From Paraglaciecola arctica (GTDB taxonomy: Bacteria > Pseudomonadota > Gammaproteobacteria > Enterobacterales > Alteromonadaceae), in the NCBI RefSeq assembly GCF_018861065.1, contig NZ_JAHKQO010000016.1:1-64000 (forward strand): a stretch of 64,000 nucleotides of DNA, read 5' to 3'. The notes under the pieces are model-generated. The model saw only the letters and a list, made by a program, of their open reading frames with translations, ran no database searches and was not told where the DNA came from. Made by a program: the position numbers and the translations under genes. Shown here piece by piece: positions 51,294-59,979 of this stretch. The first letter of the stretch is position 1. Each line of letters begins with the position of its first letter.

Positions 51294-51500
51294 TTAACTT
51301 GCAGATTTATCATCTTCAGCCTCTTGTTCTTTATCTTCAGATTCATCATCTTCTTCGGCAGGAGAGTGGTGAAGCGCTGCATTGAAATGTTCACTTGTCT
51401 CAGAAAGCTGAATAATCTCTGATTTGTTTAAGTCCGTTAGATTATTAGGATTAAAGGAAGCGTCTGCCCCTAATTTTTCTAATATTTGTATTGCTGTCAT
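51294..51500 (-). CDS. Candidate borosin precursor peptide (separate from the methyltransferase)
   Basis: 68 aa with a strong AAGGG ribosome site. Residues 1-45 are predicted to be helical (TAIQILEKLGADASFNP, LNKSEIIQLSETSEHFN) and would be the borosin-binding leader domain. Residues 46-68 are a strongly acidic, low-complexity tail (AEEDDESEDKEQEAEDDKSA). It lies 15 bp downstream of the N-methyltransferase, the arrangement known for split borosins (SonM/SonA of Shewanella). The leader resemblance is from memory of the family and the core position is inferred; it could instead be an unrelated small acidic protein. Confidence 0.6.
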   Translation of the reverse strand: MTAIQILEKLGADASFNPNNLTDLNKSEIIQLSETSEHFNAALHHSPAEEDDESEDKEQEAEDDKSAS

Positions 51501-51515
51501 GGTGATCCCTTACTG

Positions 51516-52313
51516 TTATTGAAATTTTTTATCGAGCGCCGATAGTCTATCTAAAATTTGCTGGTTTTTAAGCATTTTTTTACTCGGAGGCAAAACCATA
51601 GTGGTAATTAATGAAATATCTGCTTCTGCAAAGTCTTTGAGCGCTATCCAATCTATTCTTGGAGGCTCTAATGCTAGGGTAGGGCATTCGTATAAAGCGA
51701 CTTTATGCTCCAGTGGGTAATATTCATTTAGCATTTCAACTAATAATTGCCGATAGGCCTTACCGGTACTAAAGCGTTTAATGGATTTGTCACCTGCAAT
51801 GGCTACCTGCCATAAGATTAAGTAAGCTGAGGGGTCGATGTTACGCTGGTAAAACATAAATTGGCTAGCTTCGAAATTTTGACTGCCGACTTTACCAGGA
51901 TCGATTCCAAGGTCGGCATACAAACAATCTTCGGCGGATACGCCAGCTTCCATGTGTGCTGCGTAGCCTTCCTCTCTGGCTTGTTCGATTACTTTATGAG
52001 GCGACCAAGCAAATACACCAGGATGACCATAAAAAGCGCCCACTACCTTTTTGCCTGCTCTGACTTCGGCCATCATAACATCAACCATTTCACGATAGGT
52101 AATGCGGCGGTCTTTGCCTTCCGCGTATAATTTTTGCAGCGTGCGGACATCAGAGTTCATGGTCTGAATCCATTTTTCCATCATAGGATGGGCGCTGGTA
52201 AATACCACATCGGCTTGTTCAATATGGCTTCTACAAATAGGGGTAATATGTGCACCAAGTGTCATGCCAGTACCGACAATAACGATACTGCCCACTTTTT
52301 CGACTTCTTTCAT
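51516..52313 (-). CDS. Borosin-type peptide alpha-N-methyltransferase (tetrapyrrole-methylase fold)
   Basis: 265 aa from the ATG at 52313 (an in-frame GTG lies at 52322). The SAM-binding start is GSIVIVGTGMTLG. The borosin signatures are GKKVVGAFYGHPGVF (residues 87-101) and GVSAEDCLYADLGIDPG (124-140). Aligned by eye to OphMA, residues R69, Y73 and Y95 match catalytic R72, Y76 and Y98, and Y63 matches Y66. The family iteratively N-methylates the peptide backbone of a precursor held by its leader or clasp domain; here the precursor is the separate small gene downstream. Generic annotation would call this a SAM-dependent or uroporphyrin-III methylase, which the motifs do not favour. Confidence 0.85.
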   Translation of the reverse strand: MKEVEKVGSIVIVGTGMTLGAHITPICRSHIEQADVVFTSAHPMMEKWIQTMNSDVRTLQKLYAEGKDRRITYREMVDVMMAEVRAGKKVVGAFYGHPGVFAWSPHKVIEQAREEGYAAHMEAGVSAEDCLYADLGIDPGKVGSQNFEASQFMFYQRNIDPSAYLILWQVAIAGDKSIKRFSTGKAYRQLLVEMLNEYYPLEHKVALYECPTLALEPPRIDWIALKDFAEADISLITTMVLPPSKKMLKNQQILDRLSALDKKFQ

Positions 52314-52420
52314 TGTGTTCACTTACTGTTATTATTTTTATCAATAAAAAGACATAAAACTTATGAACAATTAACCGGTAATCACAAAATACCTAAGTTA
52401 TGTTTCTTTCAATCGAGTCT

Positions 52421-52717
52421 TTATTTTTTAGGAAGCTCGATCTTTTTATCTTCACTTTGCTTATACAGCACCACTACATGGCCAATTGTTTGCAATTTGA
52501 ATGCACCCGTTTCTCTAACAATTGCGTCAATGATAAGGGCTTTCTCTTCCTTATCATCAGTTGGAACTTTTACTTTGATTAATTCGTGGTGATTAATTGC
52601 ACCGTCTATTTCTGCCAACACGCCTTCGGTCAGACCGTTGTTGCCCAACTGGACTACTGGCTTAATAGAATGGGCTAAGCCCTTAAGGTGTTGTTTTTGC
52701 TTGTTTGATAATGTCAT
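52421..52717 (-). CDS. yhbY: Ribosome assembly RNA-binding protein YhbY
   Basis: A 98-aa CRM-domain protein. The hallmark GNNG is in VVQLGNNGLTEGVLAEID, preceded by KQKQHLKGLAHSIKPV. It associates with pre-50S particles. Divergent from rlmE, as in many gammaproteobacteria. Confidence 0.95.
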   Translation of the reverse strand: MTLSNKQKQHLKGLAHSIKPVVQLGNNGLTEGVLAEIDGAINHHELIKVKVPTDDKEEKALIIDAIVRETGAFKLQTIGHVVVLYKQSEDKKIELPKK

Positions 52718-52824
52718 TGATTAGTTTTTCTTACAAATATATTAATGATGAATGGTTGAAAAGCGCTATTCTAGCGCCATCTCCCATTTATTCCTAATTT
52801 GAATACAGTGTTTTTTTCAGGTCG

Positions 52825-53454
52825 ATGAGCAAAAATAAACAATCTGTCAGTAGTCAGCGCTGGTTGAAAGAACATTTTGACGACAAATTTGTGCAAAAAG
52901 CACAAAAACAAGGTCTAAGGTCTAGGGCCGGATTTAAGATTGAAGAAATTCAACAAAAAGACGGTTTAATTAAACCCGCCATGACAGTAGTTGACTTAGG
53001 GGCGGCTCCGGGAGGGTGGTCACAATATGCGGCAAAAGTGGTAGGCGATGACGGTTTAGTCATAGCTTGTGACATTTTAGCTATGGATCCTTTGATTGGG
53101 GTGTCATTTCTGCAAGGTGATTTTCGTGAAGAAAATGTTTTAAACGAATTATTGAACAAAATAGGTGGTAAAAACGTAGACGTAGTCATGTCTGATATGG
53201 CGCCTAATATGAGTGGAAACGACGCCATAGACCAAGCTAAATCAATGTATTTGAGCGAGTTGGCATTAGACATGTGCCACCAAGTTTTGAAAAAAAATGG
53301 CAGTTTTGTAATCAAAGTATTCATGGGTGAAGGATTTGAGCCTTTTATGAAAGAATTGCAAAGAACTTTTAAAACAGTCAAAACTCGAAAGCCTGAATCA
53401 TCCCGAGCGCGTTCCAGAGAGGTTTATCTGGTGGCGACCGGTTACAAATTATAG
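52825..53454 (+). CDS. rlmE: 23S rRNA (uridine-2552-2'-O)-methyltransferase
   Basis: 209 aa (FtsJ/RrmJ). The SAM motif is [17 protein letters not shown], with [14 protein letters not shown] and catalytic K-D-K-E residues in the family positions ([11 protein letters not shown]). It methylates U2552 in the A-loop of the 50S subunit. It is followed after 84 bp by ftsH, the conserved pairing. Confidence 0.97.
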   Translation: MSKNKQSVSSQRWLKEHFDDKFVQKAQKQGLRSRAGFKIEEIQQKDGLIKPAMTVVDLGAAPGGWSQYAAKVVGDDGLVIACDILAMDPLIGVSFLQGDFREENVLNELLNKIGGKNVDVVMSDMAPNMSGNDAIDQAKSMYLSELALDMCHQVLKKNGSFVIKVFMGEGFEPFMKELQRTFKTVKTRKPESSRARSREVYLVATGYKL

Positions 53455-53538
53455 TAGTCTCAACGTCACTAAGTAATAGGGCGCAAGACGCAATTCATAG
53501 AGTCATATAGATTCTAGCAACAACAGAGGTTTAAAAAC

Positions 53539-55485
53539 TTGAGCGACATGGCAAAAAATTTAATCTTATGGCTGGTTATCGCTGTCGTATTGATGTCGGT
53601 TTTCCAAAATTTTTCAGGAAATGAATCTAAAGCATCTAATACTGATTACACGATGTTTTTGCGTGATGTCAGTAATGGTGTAGTGAGTAGTGCCACAATC
53701 GATAGAAACACCGGGCAAATAAACGGTGTGAAGCGCAATGGTGAAGCATTCACAACTATCATTCCCTACACTGACCTTGCATTGATGGACGAGCTTATTG
53801 AAAACAACGTAGCGGTTTTTGGTAAAGAGCCTGAAGAGTCGTCTCTGTTAACGTCTATCTTTATTTCTTGGTTTCCAATGTTATTACTGATTGGTGTGTG
53901 GATATTTTTCATGCGTCAAATGCAAGGGGGTGGCGGAAAAGGTGCCATGTCTTTTGGTAAAAGCAAAGCGCGCCTGTTAGGTGAAGACCAAATCAAAACC
54001 ACTTTTGCCGATGTGGCAGGTTGTGATGAAGCGAAAGAAGATGTGTCTGAGTTAGTCGATTTTCTTCGTGACCCAAGTAAATTCCAAAAATTAGGTGGCA
54101 GGATCCCTACTGGTATTTTAATGGTAGGTCCTCCGGGAACGGGTAAAACTTTGCTAGCCAAAGCGATTGCTGGTGAAGCGAAAGTACCTTTCTTTACCAT
54201 TTCAGGCTCTGATTTCGTAGAAATGTTTGTTGGTGTCGGTGCATCTCGAGTACGCGATATGTTTGACCAAGCTAAAAAGTCTGCTCCTTGTATTATCTTT
54301 ATCGATGAAATTGATGCCGTAGGCCGTCAACGTGGTGCTGGAGTAGGTGGTGGCCATGATGAAAGAGAACAAACTCTAAACCAAATGTTAGTAGAAATGG
54401 ATGGTTTTGAAGGTAATGAAGGCATCATTGTTATTGCTGCGACTAACCGTCCAGATGTGCTAGACCCGGCATTATTACGCCCCGGTCGTTTTGACCGCCA
54501 AGTAACTGTTGGTCTGCCCGATATTCGTGGACGTGAACAAATAATAAAAGTACATATGCGCAAAGTACCATTAGGCGACAACGTTGAAGCGAGTTTGATT
54601 GCCCGAGGTACGCCAGGGTTCTCAGGAGCCGATTTGGCCAACTTGGTCAACGAAGCCGCTTTATTTGCTGCCCGTTCTGGTAGAAAAGTTGTCTCGATGG
54701 AAGAGTTTGATAAAGCCAAAGATAAAATCATGATGGGCTCTGAGCGTAAAGGCATGGTGATGTCTGAAGAAGAAAAAACCAATACTGCTTATCATGAAGC
54801 CGGTCATGCCATTGTTGGTCGTTTGGTGCCAGAGCATGATCCTGTATACAAAGTATCGATTATCCCTCGCGGCAGAGCGTTGGGTGTCACTATGTACCTG
54901 CCAGAGCAAGACAGATATAGCCACAGTAAACAACATCTAGAAAGCATGATCTCTAGTTTGTTTGGTGGGCGAATTGCCGAAAACATGACCTTAGGTGAAG
55001 AAGGTGTCACTACTGGCGCATCTAACGATATCGAACGCGCCACCGAAATTGCTCGTAAAATGGTTACCCAGTGGGGACTATCCTCGAAAATGGGCCCAAT
55101 GTTATACGCTGAAGAAGAAGGTGAAGTGTTTCTAGGTCGCAGTATGTCTAAGTCTAAGAATATGTCTGACGATACAGCTCGAGCGATAGATGCGGAAATC
55201 AAATCTATCATCGACCGCAACTATGAAAGAGCTGAAAAAATCCTGACTGAAAACCGCGATGTGTTGGAAGCAATGAAAGATTGTTTAATGAAATACGAAA
55301 CTATTGATGCCAAACAAATTGACGATTTAATGGCAAGAGTTGAACCAAGACCCCCAGCTGATTGGGAACGTGATCACAAAGATGATGGCGGAAAACCTTC
55401 GGGTGGCGCGCCTATTACAGATGATAAAAAAGATGACAAGCCAGTCAAACCTAATGTAGGAAAGCCTGGCGACGCAACCAGCTAG
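53539..55485 (+). CDS. ftsH: ATP-dependent zinc metalloprotease FtsH
   Basis: 648 aa. Two membrane helices (residues 8-24 and about 105-125), then AAA+ with Walker [22 protein letters not shown] region and pore motif [11 protein letters not shown], and zinc site HEAGH. It degrades membrane and regulatory proteins as a hexamer. The TTG at 53539 has AGAGGT 8 nt upstream, giving MSDMAKN; the internal ATG at 53548 (MAKN) would have poor spacing. The C-terminal tail is Asp/Lys/Pro-rich. A strong terminator follows. Confidence 0.97.
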   Translation: MSDMAKNLILWLVIAVVLMSVFQNFSGNESKASNTDYTMFLRDVSNGVVSSATIDRNTGQINGVKRNGEAFTTIIPYTDLALMDELIENNVAVFGKEPEESSLLTSIFISWFPMLLLIGVWIFFMRQMQGGGGKGAMSFGKSKARLLGEDQIKTTFADVAGCDEAKEDVSELVDFLRDPSKFQKLGGRIPTGILMVGPPGTGKTLLAKAIAGEAKVPFFTISGSDFVEMFVGVGASRVRDMFDQAKKSAPCIIFIDEIDAVGRQRGAGVGGGHDEREQTLNQMLVEMDGFEGNEGIIVIAATNRPDVLDPALLRPGRFDRQVTVGLPDIRGREQIIKVHMRKVPLGDNVEASLIARGTPGFSGADLANLVNEAALFAARSGRKVVSMEEFDKAKDKIMMGSERKGMVMSEEEKTNTAYHEAGHAIVGRLVPEHDPVYKVSIIPRGRALGVTMYLPEQDRYSHSKQHLESMISSLFGGRIAENMTLGEEGVTTGASNDIERATEIARKMVTQWGLSSKMGPMLYAEEEGEVFLGRSMSKSKNMSDDTARAIDAEIKSIIDRNYERAEKILTENRDVLEAMKDCLMKYETIDAKQIDDLMARVEPRPPADWERDHKDDGGKPSGGAPITDDKKDDKPVKPNVGKPGDATS

Positions 55486-55501
55486 ACTAATTGCTTGTGA
55501 T

Positions 55502-55539
55502 TAAAACGCTTTGTTGATTGTTCAACAAGGCGTTTTTTT
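55502..55539 (+). terminator. Rho-independent terminator after ftsH
   Basis: A 15-bp stem (55503-55517 with 55522-55536, one U-G pair), a 4-nt TTGT loop and a run of seven Ts. It separates ftsH from folP and covers the upstream part of a longer in-frame folP extension, which is therefore rejected. Confidence 0.92.
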
Positions 55540-55580
55540 ATTATGGCTTGTTGAACACAAGAATAAATTATCGAGTACTT

Positions 55581-56420
55581 ATGCAGTTTAAAGATAAGTT
55601 TTTAGAATTATCTACACCTAAAGTAATGGGGATATTAAATGTGACGCCGGATTCATTTTCCGACGGAGGAACATTTAATTTGCTCGAAAATGGACTAACC
55701 CATGCAGCTTTAATGTTAGACGAAGGTGCTGACATTATTGATATAGGTGGAGAATCTACCCGACCCGGTGCTCAAGATGTGTCTGTGCAACAAGAGTTAG
55801 ATCGTGTTATCCCTGTGATTGAGGCAATATCTCAACGTTTTGACACCATAATTTCGATAGACACAAGCAAAGCTCGGGTGATGACTGAAGCAATACAGGC
55901 CGGAGCACGTTTAATTAATGATGTGCGTGCACTGCAAGAAAATGGCGCACTAGAAGCCGCTATCGCAGCCAAAGTCCCAGTATGTTTAATGCATATGCAA
56001 GGACAACCAAGAGTCATGCAGCAAAACCCACAGTACGATGACGTGGTAAACGAGGTGAAAACTTTTCTAAAGCAGAGAATCTCTATTTGTTTACAAGCCG
56101 GTATGCCAATTGAACAAATCATAGTTGATCCAGGTTTTGGCTTTGGTAAATCGCTGCAACATAATTTCCAAATGTTGGCGGAGTTAGAAGAATTTCATAA
56201 ATTAAATGTGCCCGTTTTAGCAGGTATGTCTCGTAAATCTATGCTTGGAAATTTATTACAAAGGGATGTAACACAGCGCCTTGCCGGAAATGTAGCTGTA
56301 GCTACAATCGCAGCACAAAAAGGGGCGCAAATAATTAGAGTACATGATGTTAAAGAGACAGTAGATGCTGTTAAAGTAGTGAATATGATCAATACTTTTA
56401 GTGCTACAAGTGTCTACTAG
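55581..56420 (+). CDS. folP: Dihydropteroate synthase
   Basis: 279 aa from the ATG at 55581. Pterin-binding motifs are VMGILNVTPDSFSDGG, DIGGESTRPGA and DPGFGFGKSLQHN. It joins pterin pyrophosphate and p-aminobenzoate in folate synthesis and is the sulfonamide target. A frame reaching back to 55518 would start inside the ftsH terminator. folP-glmM is a conserved pair, here 75 bp apart. Confidence 0.96.
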   Translation: MQFKDKFLELSTPKVMGILNVTPDSFSDGGTFNLLENGLTHAALMLDEGADIIDIGGESTRPGAQDVSVQQELDRVIPVIEAISQRFDTIISIDTSKARVMTEAIQAGARLINDVRALQENGALEAAIAAKVPVCLMHMQGQPRVMQQNPQYDDVVNEVKTFLKQRISICLQAGMPIEQIIVDPGFGFGKSLQHNFQMLAELEEFHKLNVPVLAGMSRKSMLGNLLQRDVTQRLAGNVAVATIAAQKGAQIIRVHDVKETVDAVKVVNMINTFSATSVY

Positions 56421-56495
56421 AAAATGTCTTGGTAAAGATAGTATTAAAGCAAAAGTGGGTAAAACCATGATTAGTCCAGTATTACAGGAAGAATA

Positions 56496-57836
56496 ATGAG
56501 CGATAGAAAATATTTTGGAACAGATGGTATTCGCGGAAAGGTGGGTGAAACCTTAATTAACCCCGAATTTGTGATGAAACTAGGATGGGCCGCAGGTAAA
56601 GTTTTGGCGGGGCAGGGAACAAACAAGGTTCTAATAGGTAAAGACACCCGTATTTCAGGCTATATGTTGGAATCTGCATTAGAAGCGGGTTTGTCTGCAG
56701 CAGGTATTAATATCGGTTTGCTTGGTCCCATGCCAACCCCAGCTATTGCTTATCTTACTAAAACATTTCGCTCTGAAGCCGGCATAGTGATTAGTGCTTC
56801 GCACAATCCTTACTACGATAACGGCATCAAATTTTTCTCCGCAGACGGCATGAAGTTAGACGACGCCATTGAGATCGCCATTGAAGAACAAATGGATAAA
56901 CCCATGGAATGTGTTGCTTCAGATAAACTAGGTAAAGCGGTGCGTATTGGTGATGCTGCTGGTCGTTACATCGAATTTTGTAAAGGTAATTTTCCCTCTG
57001 CACTGTCCTTAAAAGGGTTAAAAATTGTTGTCGACTGTGCCCATGGCGCAACCTACCACATCGCACCCAACGTACTCAGTGAATTAGGCGCCGAAGTGAT
57101 TGAGATTGGAACTGAGCCTGATGGATTAAATATCAATCGTAAAGTGGGCGCAACCTCTATGAAAGCCGTAACTGAGAGTGTTCTCGAAAATAGCGCCGAC
57201 TTGGGCTTTGCGCTGGATGGTGATGGCGACCGTTTAATGTTAGTTGATAACAAAGGTAACGTAATTGATGGTGACCAAATTGTGTATATTATTGCGAGGG
57301 ACGCGCTTAAAAGTGGTCGGCTAAACGGTGGAGTAGTGGGTACTGTTATGAGCAACTTGGGTTTGGAAGTTGCCCTAGGTACCTTAGGCGTGCCGTTTTT
57401 GCGCAGTAAAGTAGGAGATCGCCATGTTATGGAGCTACTCAAGAAAAAAGGCTGGTCAATCGGAGGGGAAAGCTCTGGGCATGTATTAAATTTGGCTGCC
57501 GCCTCTACGGGCGACGGTATTGTGGCAGGCTTACAAGTGTTGGCTGCGATGTTAAATGCGGATATGACTCTAAACGAATTGAGCCGTGGAATGACTAAAT
57601 ACCCGCAGACGCTTATCAACGTTAGATTTACTGAAGGCACTAAGCCACTTGAAAGTGCTGAGGTTAAACAAGCGGTTGTGGATGCAGAAAAAGCGTTAGA
57701 TGACAGAGGCCGAGTTTTATTGCGCAAAAGTGGAACAGAACCCCTTATTAGGGTGATGGTTGAAGCGAATGACGCACAAGATTCTAGTCGATGGGCAGAG
57801 TATATTGCGGAAGCTGTGCGTAAAGTAACCGATTAA
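56496..57836 (+). CDS. glmM: Phosphoglucosamine mutase
   Basis: 446 aa. The N-terminus is [12 protein letters not shown], the phosphoserine loop [17 protein letters not shown], the metal loop [13 protein letters not shown], the sugar loop [10 protein letters not shown] and the phosphate loop [12 protein letters not shown]. It turns glucosamine-6-phosphate into the 1-phosphate for UDP-GlcNAc. Confidence 0.97.
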   Translation: MSDRKYFGTDGIRGKVGETLINPEFVMKLGWAAGKVLAGQGTNKVLIGKDTRISGYMLESALEAGLSAAGINIGLLGPMPTPAIAYLTKTFRSEAGIVISASHNPYYDNGIKFFSADGMKLDDAIEIAIEEQMDKPMECVASDKLGKAVRIGDAAGRYIEFCKGNFPSALSLKGLKIVVDCAHGATYHIAPNVLSELGAEVIEIGTEPDGLNINRKVGATSMKAVTESVLENSADLGFALDGDGDRLMLVDNKGNVIDGDQIVYIIARDALKSGRLNGGVVGTVMSNLGLEVALGTLGVPFLRSKVGDRHVMELLKKKGWSIGGESSGHVLNLAAASTGDGIVAGLQVLAAMLNADMTLNELSRGMTKYPQTLINVRFTEGTKPLESAEVKQAVVDAEKALDDRGRVLLRKSGTEPLIRVMVEANDAQDSSRWAEYIAEAVRKVTD

Positions 57837-57936
57837 TAAGGTTTACAAGGCAATATTAGGTATAGCTACTTGTATATTGTCATAGGGTTAGTTAATATCT
57901 CGCGCGCTTTTTTATTGGTGCGACAAGGAGCAGAAA

Positions 57937-58683
57937 GTGCAAGCAAAAAGTCGTAGACAGTTAGTTGCCGGAAATTGGAAAATGAATGGTGACAAAGCTC
58001 TGGTTGAGCAAATGCAAAAGCAACTCAGTGCTGCTAATTTGGAAAATATGGATGTAGTAATTTGTCCTCCTTTTCCTTATTTCTCACTTTTTAACAGCTC
58101 AGTGAAATTGGGCTCGCAAAATATCAGTCAATTTGACTCAGGTGCCCATACTGGTGAAGTTTCAGTATCGATGCTTAAAGAATTTGATTGTGAGTATGTA
58201 ATACTTGGGCATTCTGAACGTCGTGCAGATAACTTTGAATCCGATGAATTAGTCGCCAGTAAAGTTGAACAGGTTTTAAAAGCCGAGTTAACCCCTATTT
58301 TATGTGTAGGTGAGCCAGAAAGTGTGCGAGAAGATGGCACGTTATTCGATTATATCGCCGCACAATTAGATGCAGTATTAGATAGAGTTGGCGTAAGTCA
58401 ATTTTCTAATGTTGTATTAGCTTACGAGCCAATTTGGGCGATAGGCACAGGTAAAACAGCTAGCCCAGCGCAAGCGCAAGAGGTGCATGCTTTTATTCGC
58501 GCGCATCTAGCGAAACAAGATGACAACATTGCGGCCAATATAGTGATTCTGTATGGCGGTAGTGTTAAAGGTAATAATGCTCAAGAGTTGTTCTCTCAAG
58601 CAGATGTAGACGGTGGTTTGATTGGCGGTGCCAGTTTGAATCCAGAAGATTTTTTAAGTATTTGCCAAGCGGCAAATCAGTAG
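57937..58683 (+). CDS. tpiA: Triosephosphate isomerase
   Basis: 248 aa with a GTG start at 57937 behind an AAGGAG site. Active-site residues are Lys in GNWKMNGDK, His in YVILGHSERR and Glu in VLAYEPIWAIGTGKTASP. It interconverts DHAP and G3P. The glmM-tpiA-secG order is common in Alteromonadales. Confidence 0.97.
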   Translation: MQAKSRRQLVAGNWKMNGDKALVEQMQKQLSAANLENMDVVICPPFPYFSLFNSSVKLGSQNISQFDSGAHTGEVSVSMLKEFDCEYVILGHSERRADNFESDELVASKVEQVLKAELTPILCVGEPESVREDGTLFDYIAAQLDAVLDRVGVSQFSNVVLAYEPIWAIGTGKTASPAQAQEVHAFIRAHLAKQDDNIAANIVILYGGSVKGNNAQELFSQADVDGGLIGGASLNPEDFLSICQAANQ

Positions 58684-58692
58684 AGGCAGCAC

Positions 58693-59088
58693 ATGGTTTT
58701 TTACGAAATATTAGTTATTGTTTATTTGATTGTCGCAGTTATGTTGATTGGATTTGTTCTAATCCAGCAAGGTAAAGGTGCTGGGATGGGCGCATCTTTT
58801 GGTAGCGGTGGCTCAAATACTGTATTTGGTTCTACAGGTTCAGGAAACTTTTTGACGCGAACCACGGCGATTCTTGCTACTTTGTTTTTTATTATTAGTT
58901 TGATTTTGGGTAACCAAACTGCAGACAAAGAAAAAGCAGAAGACGATTGGCAAAATATTGAAGTGCCAGTGACTGAGCAGGTTGTAGAATCAGATGTACC
59001 GGTAACAGAACAGACACTACAAGAAGCAACTTCAGATTTGGATGTTCCAGTTACTGAAGCGCCTAAAGAAGAAGACGTTCCTAATTAA
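58693..59088 (+). CDS. secG: Preprotein translocase subunit SecG
   Basis: 131 aa. Two helices (about residues 3-22 and 54-74) flank the conserved IQQGKGAGMGASFGSG loop with GSGNFLTRTT. It assists SecYE in protein export. The C-terminal 50 residues form an acidic tail with three VPVTE repeats (residues about 88, 101 and 117), longer and more repetitive than usual. It ends 9 bp before the tRNA-Leu gene. Confidence 0.95.
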   Translation: MVFYEILVIVYLIVAVMLIGFVLIQQGKGAGMGASFGSGGSNTVFGSTGSGNFLTRTTAILATLFFIISLILGNQTADKEKAEDDWQNIEVPVTEQVVESDVPVTEQTLQEATSDLDVPVTEAPKEEDVPN

Positions 59089-59097
59089 AACTTATAC

Positions 59098-59182
59098 GCG
59101 GATGTGGTGGAATTGGTAGACACGCAGCCTTGAGGGGGCTGTGGCTTAGGCCGTGGGAGTTCGAGTCTCCCCATCCGCACCA
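59098..59182 (+). tRNA. leuU: tRNA-Leu (anticodon GAG)
   Basis: 85 nt including encoded CCA. The acceptor stem GCGGATG pairs with CATCCGC, the D-arm contains TGGTAGAC, the anticodon stem CAGCC/GGCTG encloses loop TTGAGGG with anticodon GAG (59132-59134), a long variable arm marks tRNA-Leu, and the T-arm has GTTCGAGTC. It follows secG exactly as leuU does in E. coli. Confidence 0.97.
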
Positions 59183-59224
59183 ATTTTAAAAAAGGTCTTG
59201 GGTTATACCAAGACCTTTTTTTGT
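59176..59224 (+). repeat. 49-bp direct repeat, copy 1 (tRNA-Leu 3' end plus terminator)
   Basis: The copy begins at the last acceptor bases CGC-ACCA of tRNA-Leu and runs through the terminator. The second copy at 61784-61832 matches 48 of 49 positions (T at 59204, A at 61812). Layout is like an att-site pair at a tRNA 3' end. Confidence 0.9.
59187..59222 (+). terminator. Rho-independent terminator of tRNA-Leu
   Basis: A 10-bp perfect stem AAGGTCTTGG (59192-59201) / CCAAGACCTT (59208-59217), an A-run before and seven Ts at the end. It ends the secG-tRNA transcript. Confidence 0.92.
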
Positions 59225-59253
59225 TAAACCTCTGGTTTAATATTTTGTAAAGC

Positions 59254-59344
59254 TAAAAGCTAAAAGCTAAAAGCTAAAAGCTAAAAGCTAAAAGCTAAAA
59301 GCTAAAAGCTAAAAGCTAAAAGCTAAAAGCTAAAAGCTAAAAGC
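59254..59344. repeat. Heptanucleotide tandem array, 13 perfect copies of TAAAAGC
   Basis: Thirteen uninterrupted 7-bp units, preceded by one 6-bp degenerate unit (TAAAGC at 59248). No coding frame is supported across it. A period of 7 changes reading frame and helical phase with each unit, so copy number is likely to vary. Confidence 0.97.
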
Positions 59345-59543
59345 TTAGACACGCTTCGCGCCATCGTCATTGATCGCTTTTGACTCCAGTCCCTTCGAGC
59401 CTGTTACTCTACTATTAAATACGTCCATGTATTTCACTCTTCGGGTCGCATTGAAATGCGTTCTAAATTTATCTATCAAATGTTTGGTCAACAGCAAAAA
59501 AAAAGTAATCCAAAATGTCGGTCGGTACAAAAGTCCTTAACCG

Positions 59544-59641
59544 CACAAAACGGTTTATTTTAGGGTCGCTACAAATGTGTCCATCCAGCTTTCGCTCAAA
59601 TGGCATCCATGCCCTTTGCTCCTAAAATAAGCGTTTTTGTG
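59544..59641. repeat. MITE-like inverted-repeat element
   Basis: A 21-bp left arm (59544-59564, CACAAAAC...TTTTAGG) and a 21-bp right arm (59621-59641) match as inverted repeats at 18 of 21 positions around a 56-bp spacer. No gene inside. It may be a small non-autonomous element or a structured repeat. Confidence 0.5.
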
Positions 59642-59979
59642 CTGAAACTTTAGAGGCGGGTAAAGCCGTGGCGGAGTCTCCATAGCGGGAACTAGTAGAG
59701 CCTATTTTTCTGGCTACTTACTTTGGGTGTCTGTGTAATTGTCCGTGAGGAGTGGCGATAAGATCATCTATTTTAGTATTTCTTCCCCATATGATAAAAA
59801 AATTTCAACTCATTGTCGTTTTTGTAGCTATTAAACGCTTACTAATATAACGCAGCCAAAGATTATGTTTTCCGGTCTTTGGCACTGGTATCGACTGATT
59901 ATTTACGAATGATTAGGTTACTTTATCAGATGACTTGGTATTAGCTGTTATGGAAAATTATTAAAACTAGGAATTAATT

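Larger units (their letters stand above)
59225..59979. other. Non-coding accessory stretch, 755 bp
   Basis: It holds the heptamer array (59254-59344), an inverted-repeat element (59544-59641) and AT-rich DNA leading to the PEP-CTERM-like gene. A 61-codon minus-strand frame at 59345-59530 has no start signal or family and is not called; its base composition differs from the flanking operon genes. Confidence 0.6.

Noticed and set aside
51516-52313. Uroporphyrin-III C-methyltransferase or cobalamin methylase
   Set aside because: The fold is shared, but the YGHPGVF and GVSAEDCLYADL blocks and the adjacent small peptide fit borosin methyltransferases; no tetrapyrrole genes are nearby.
55518-55580. 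Longer folP start
   Set aside because: The extension begins inside the ftsH terminator; the ATG at 55581 gives the normal DHPS length.
59248-59345. Heptamer array as a CRISPR
   Set aside because: The unit is 7 bp with no spacers, and no cas gene is nearby; it is a simple microsatellite.
59345-59530. 61-codon minus-strand frame beside the heptamer array
   Set aside because: No ribosome site or recognised domain; composition fits a non-coding repeat region better.
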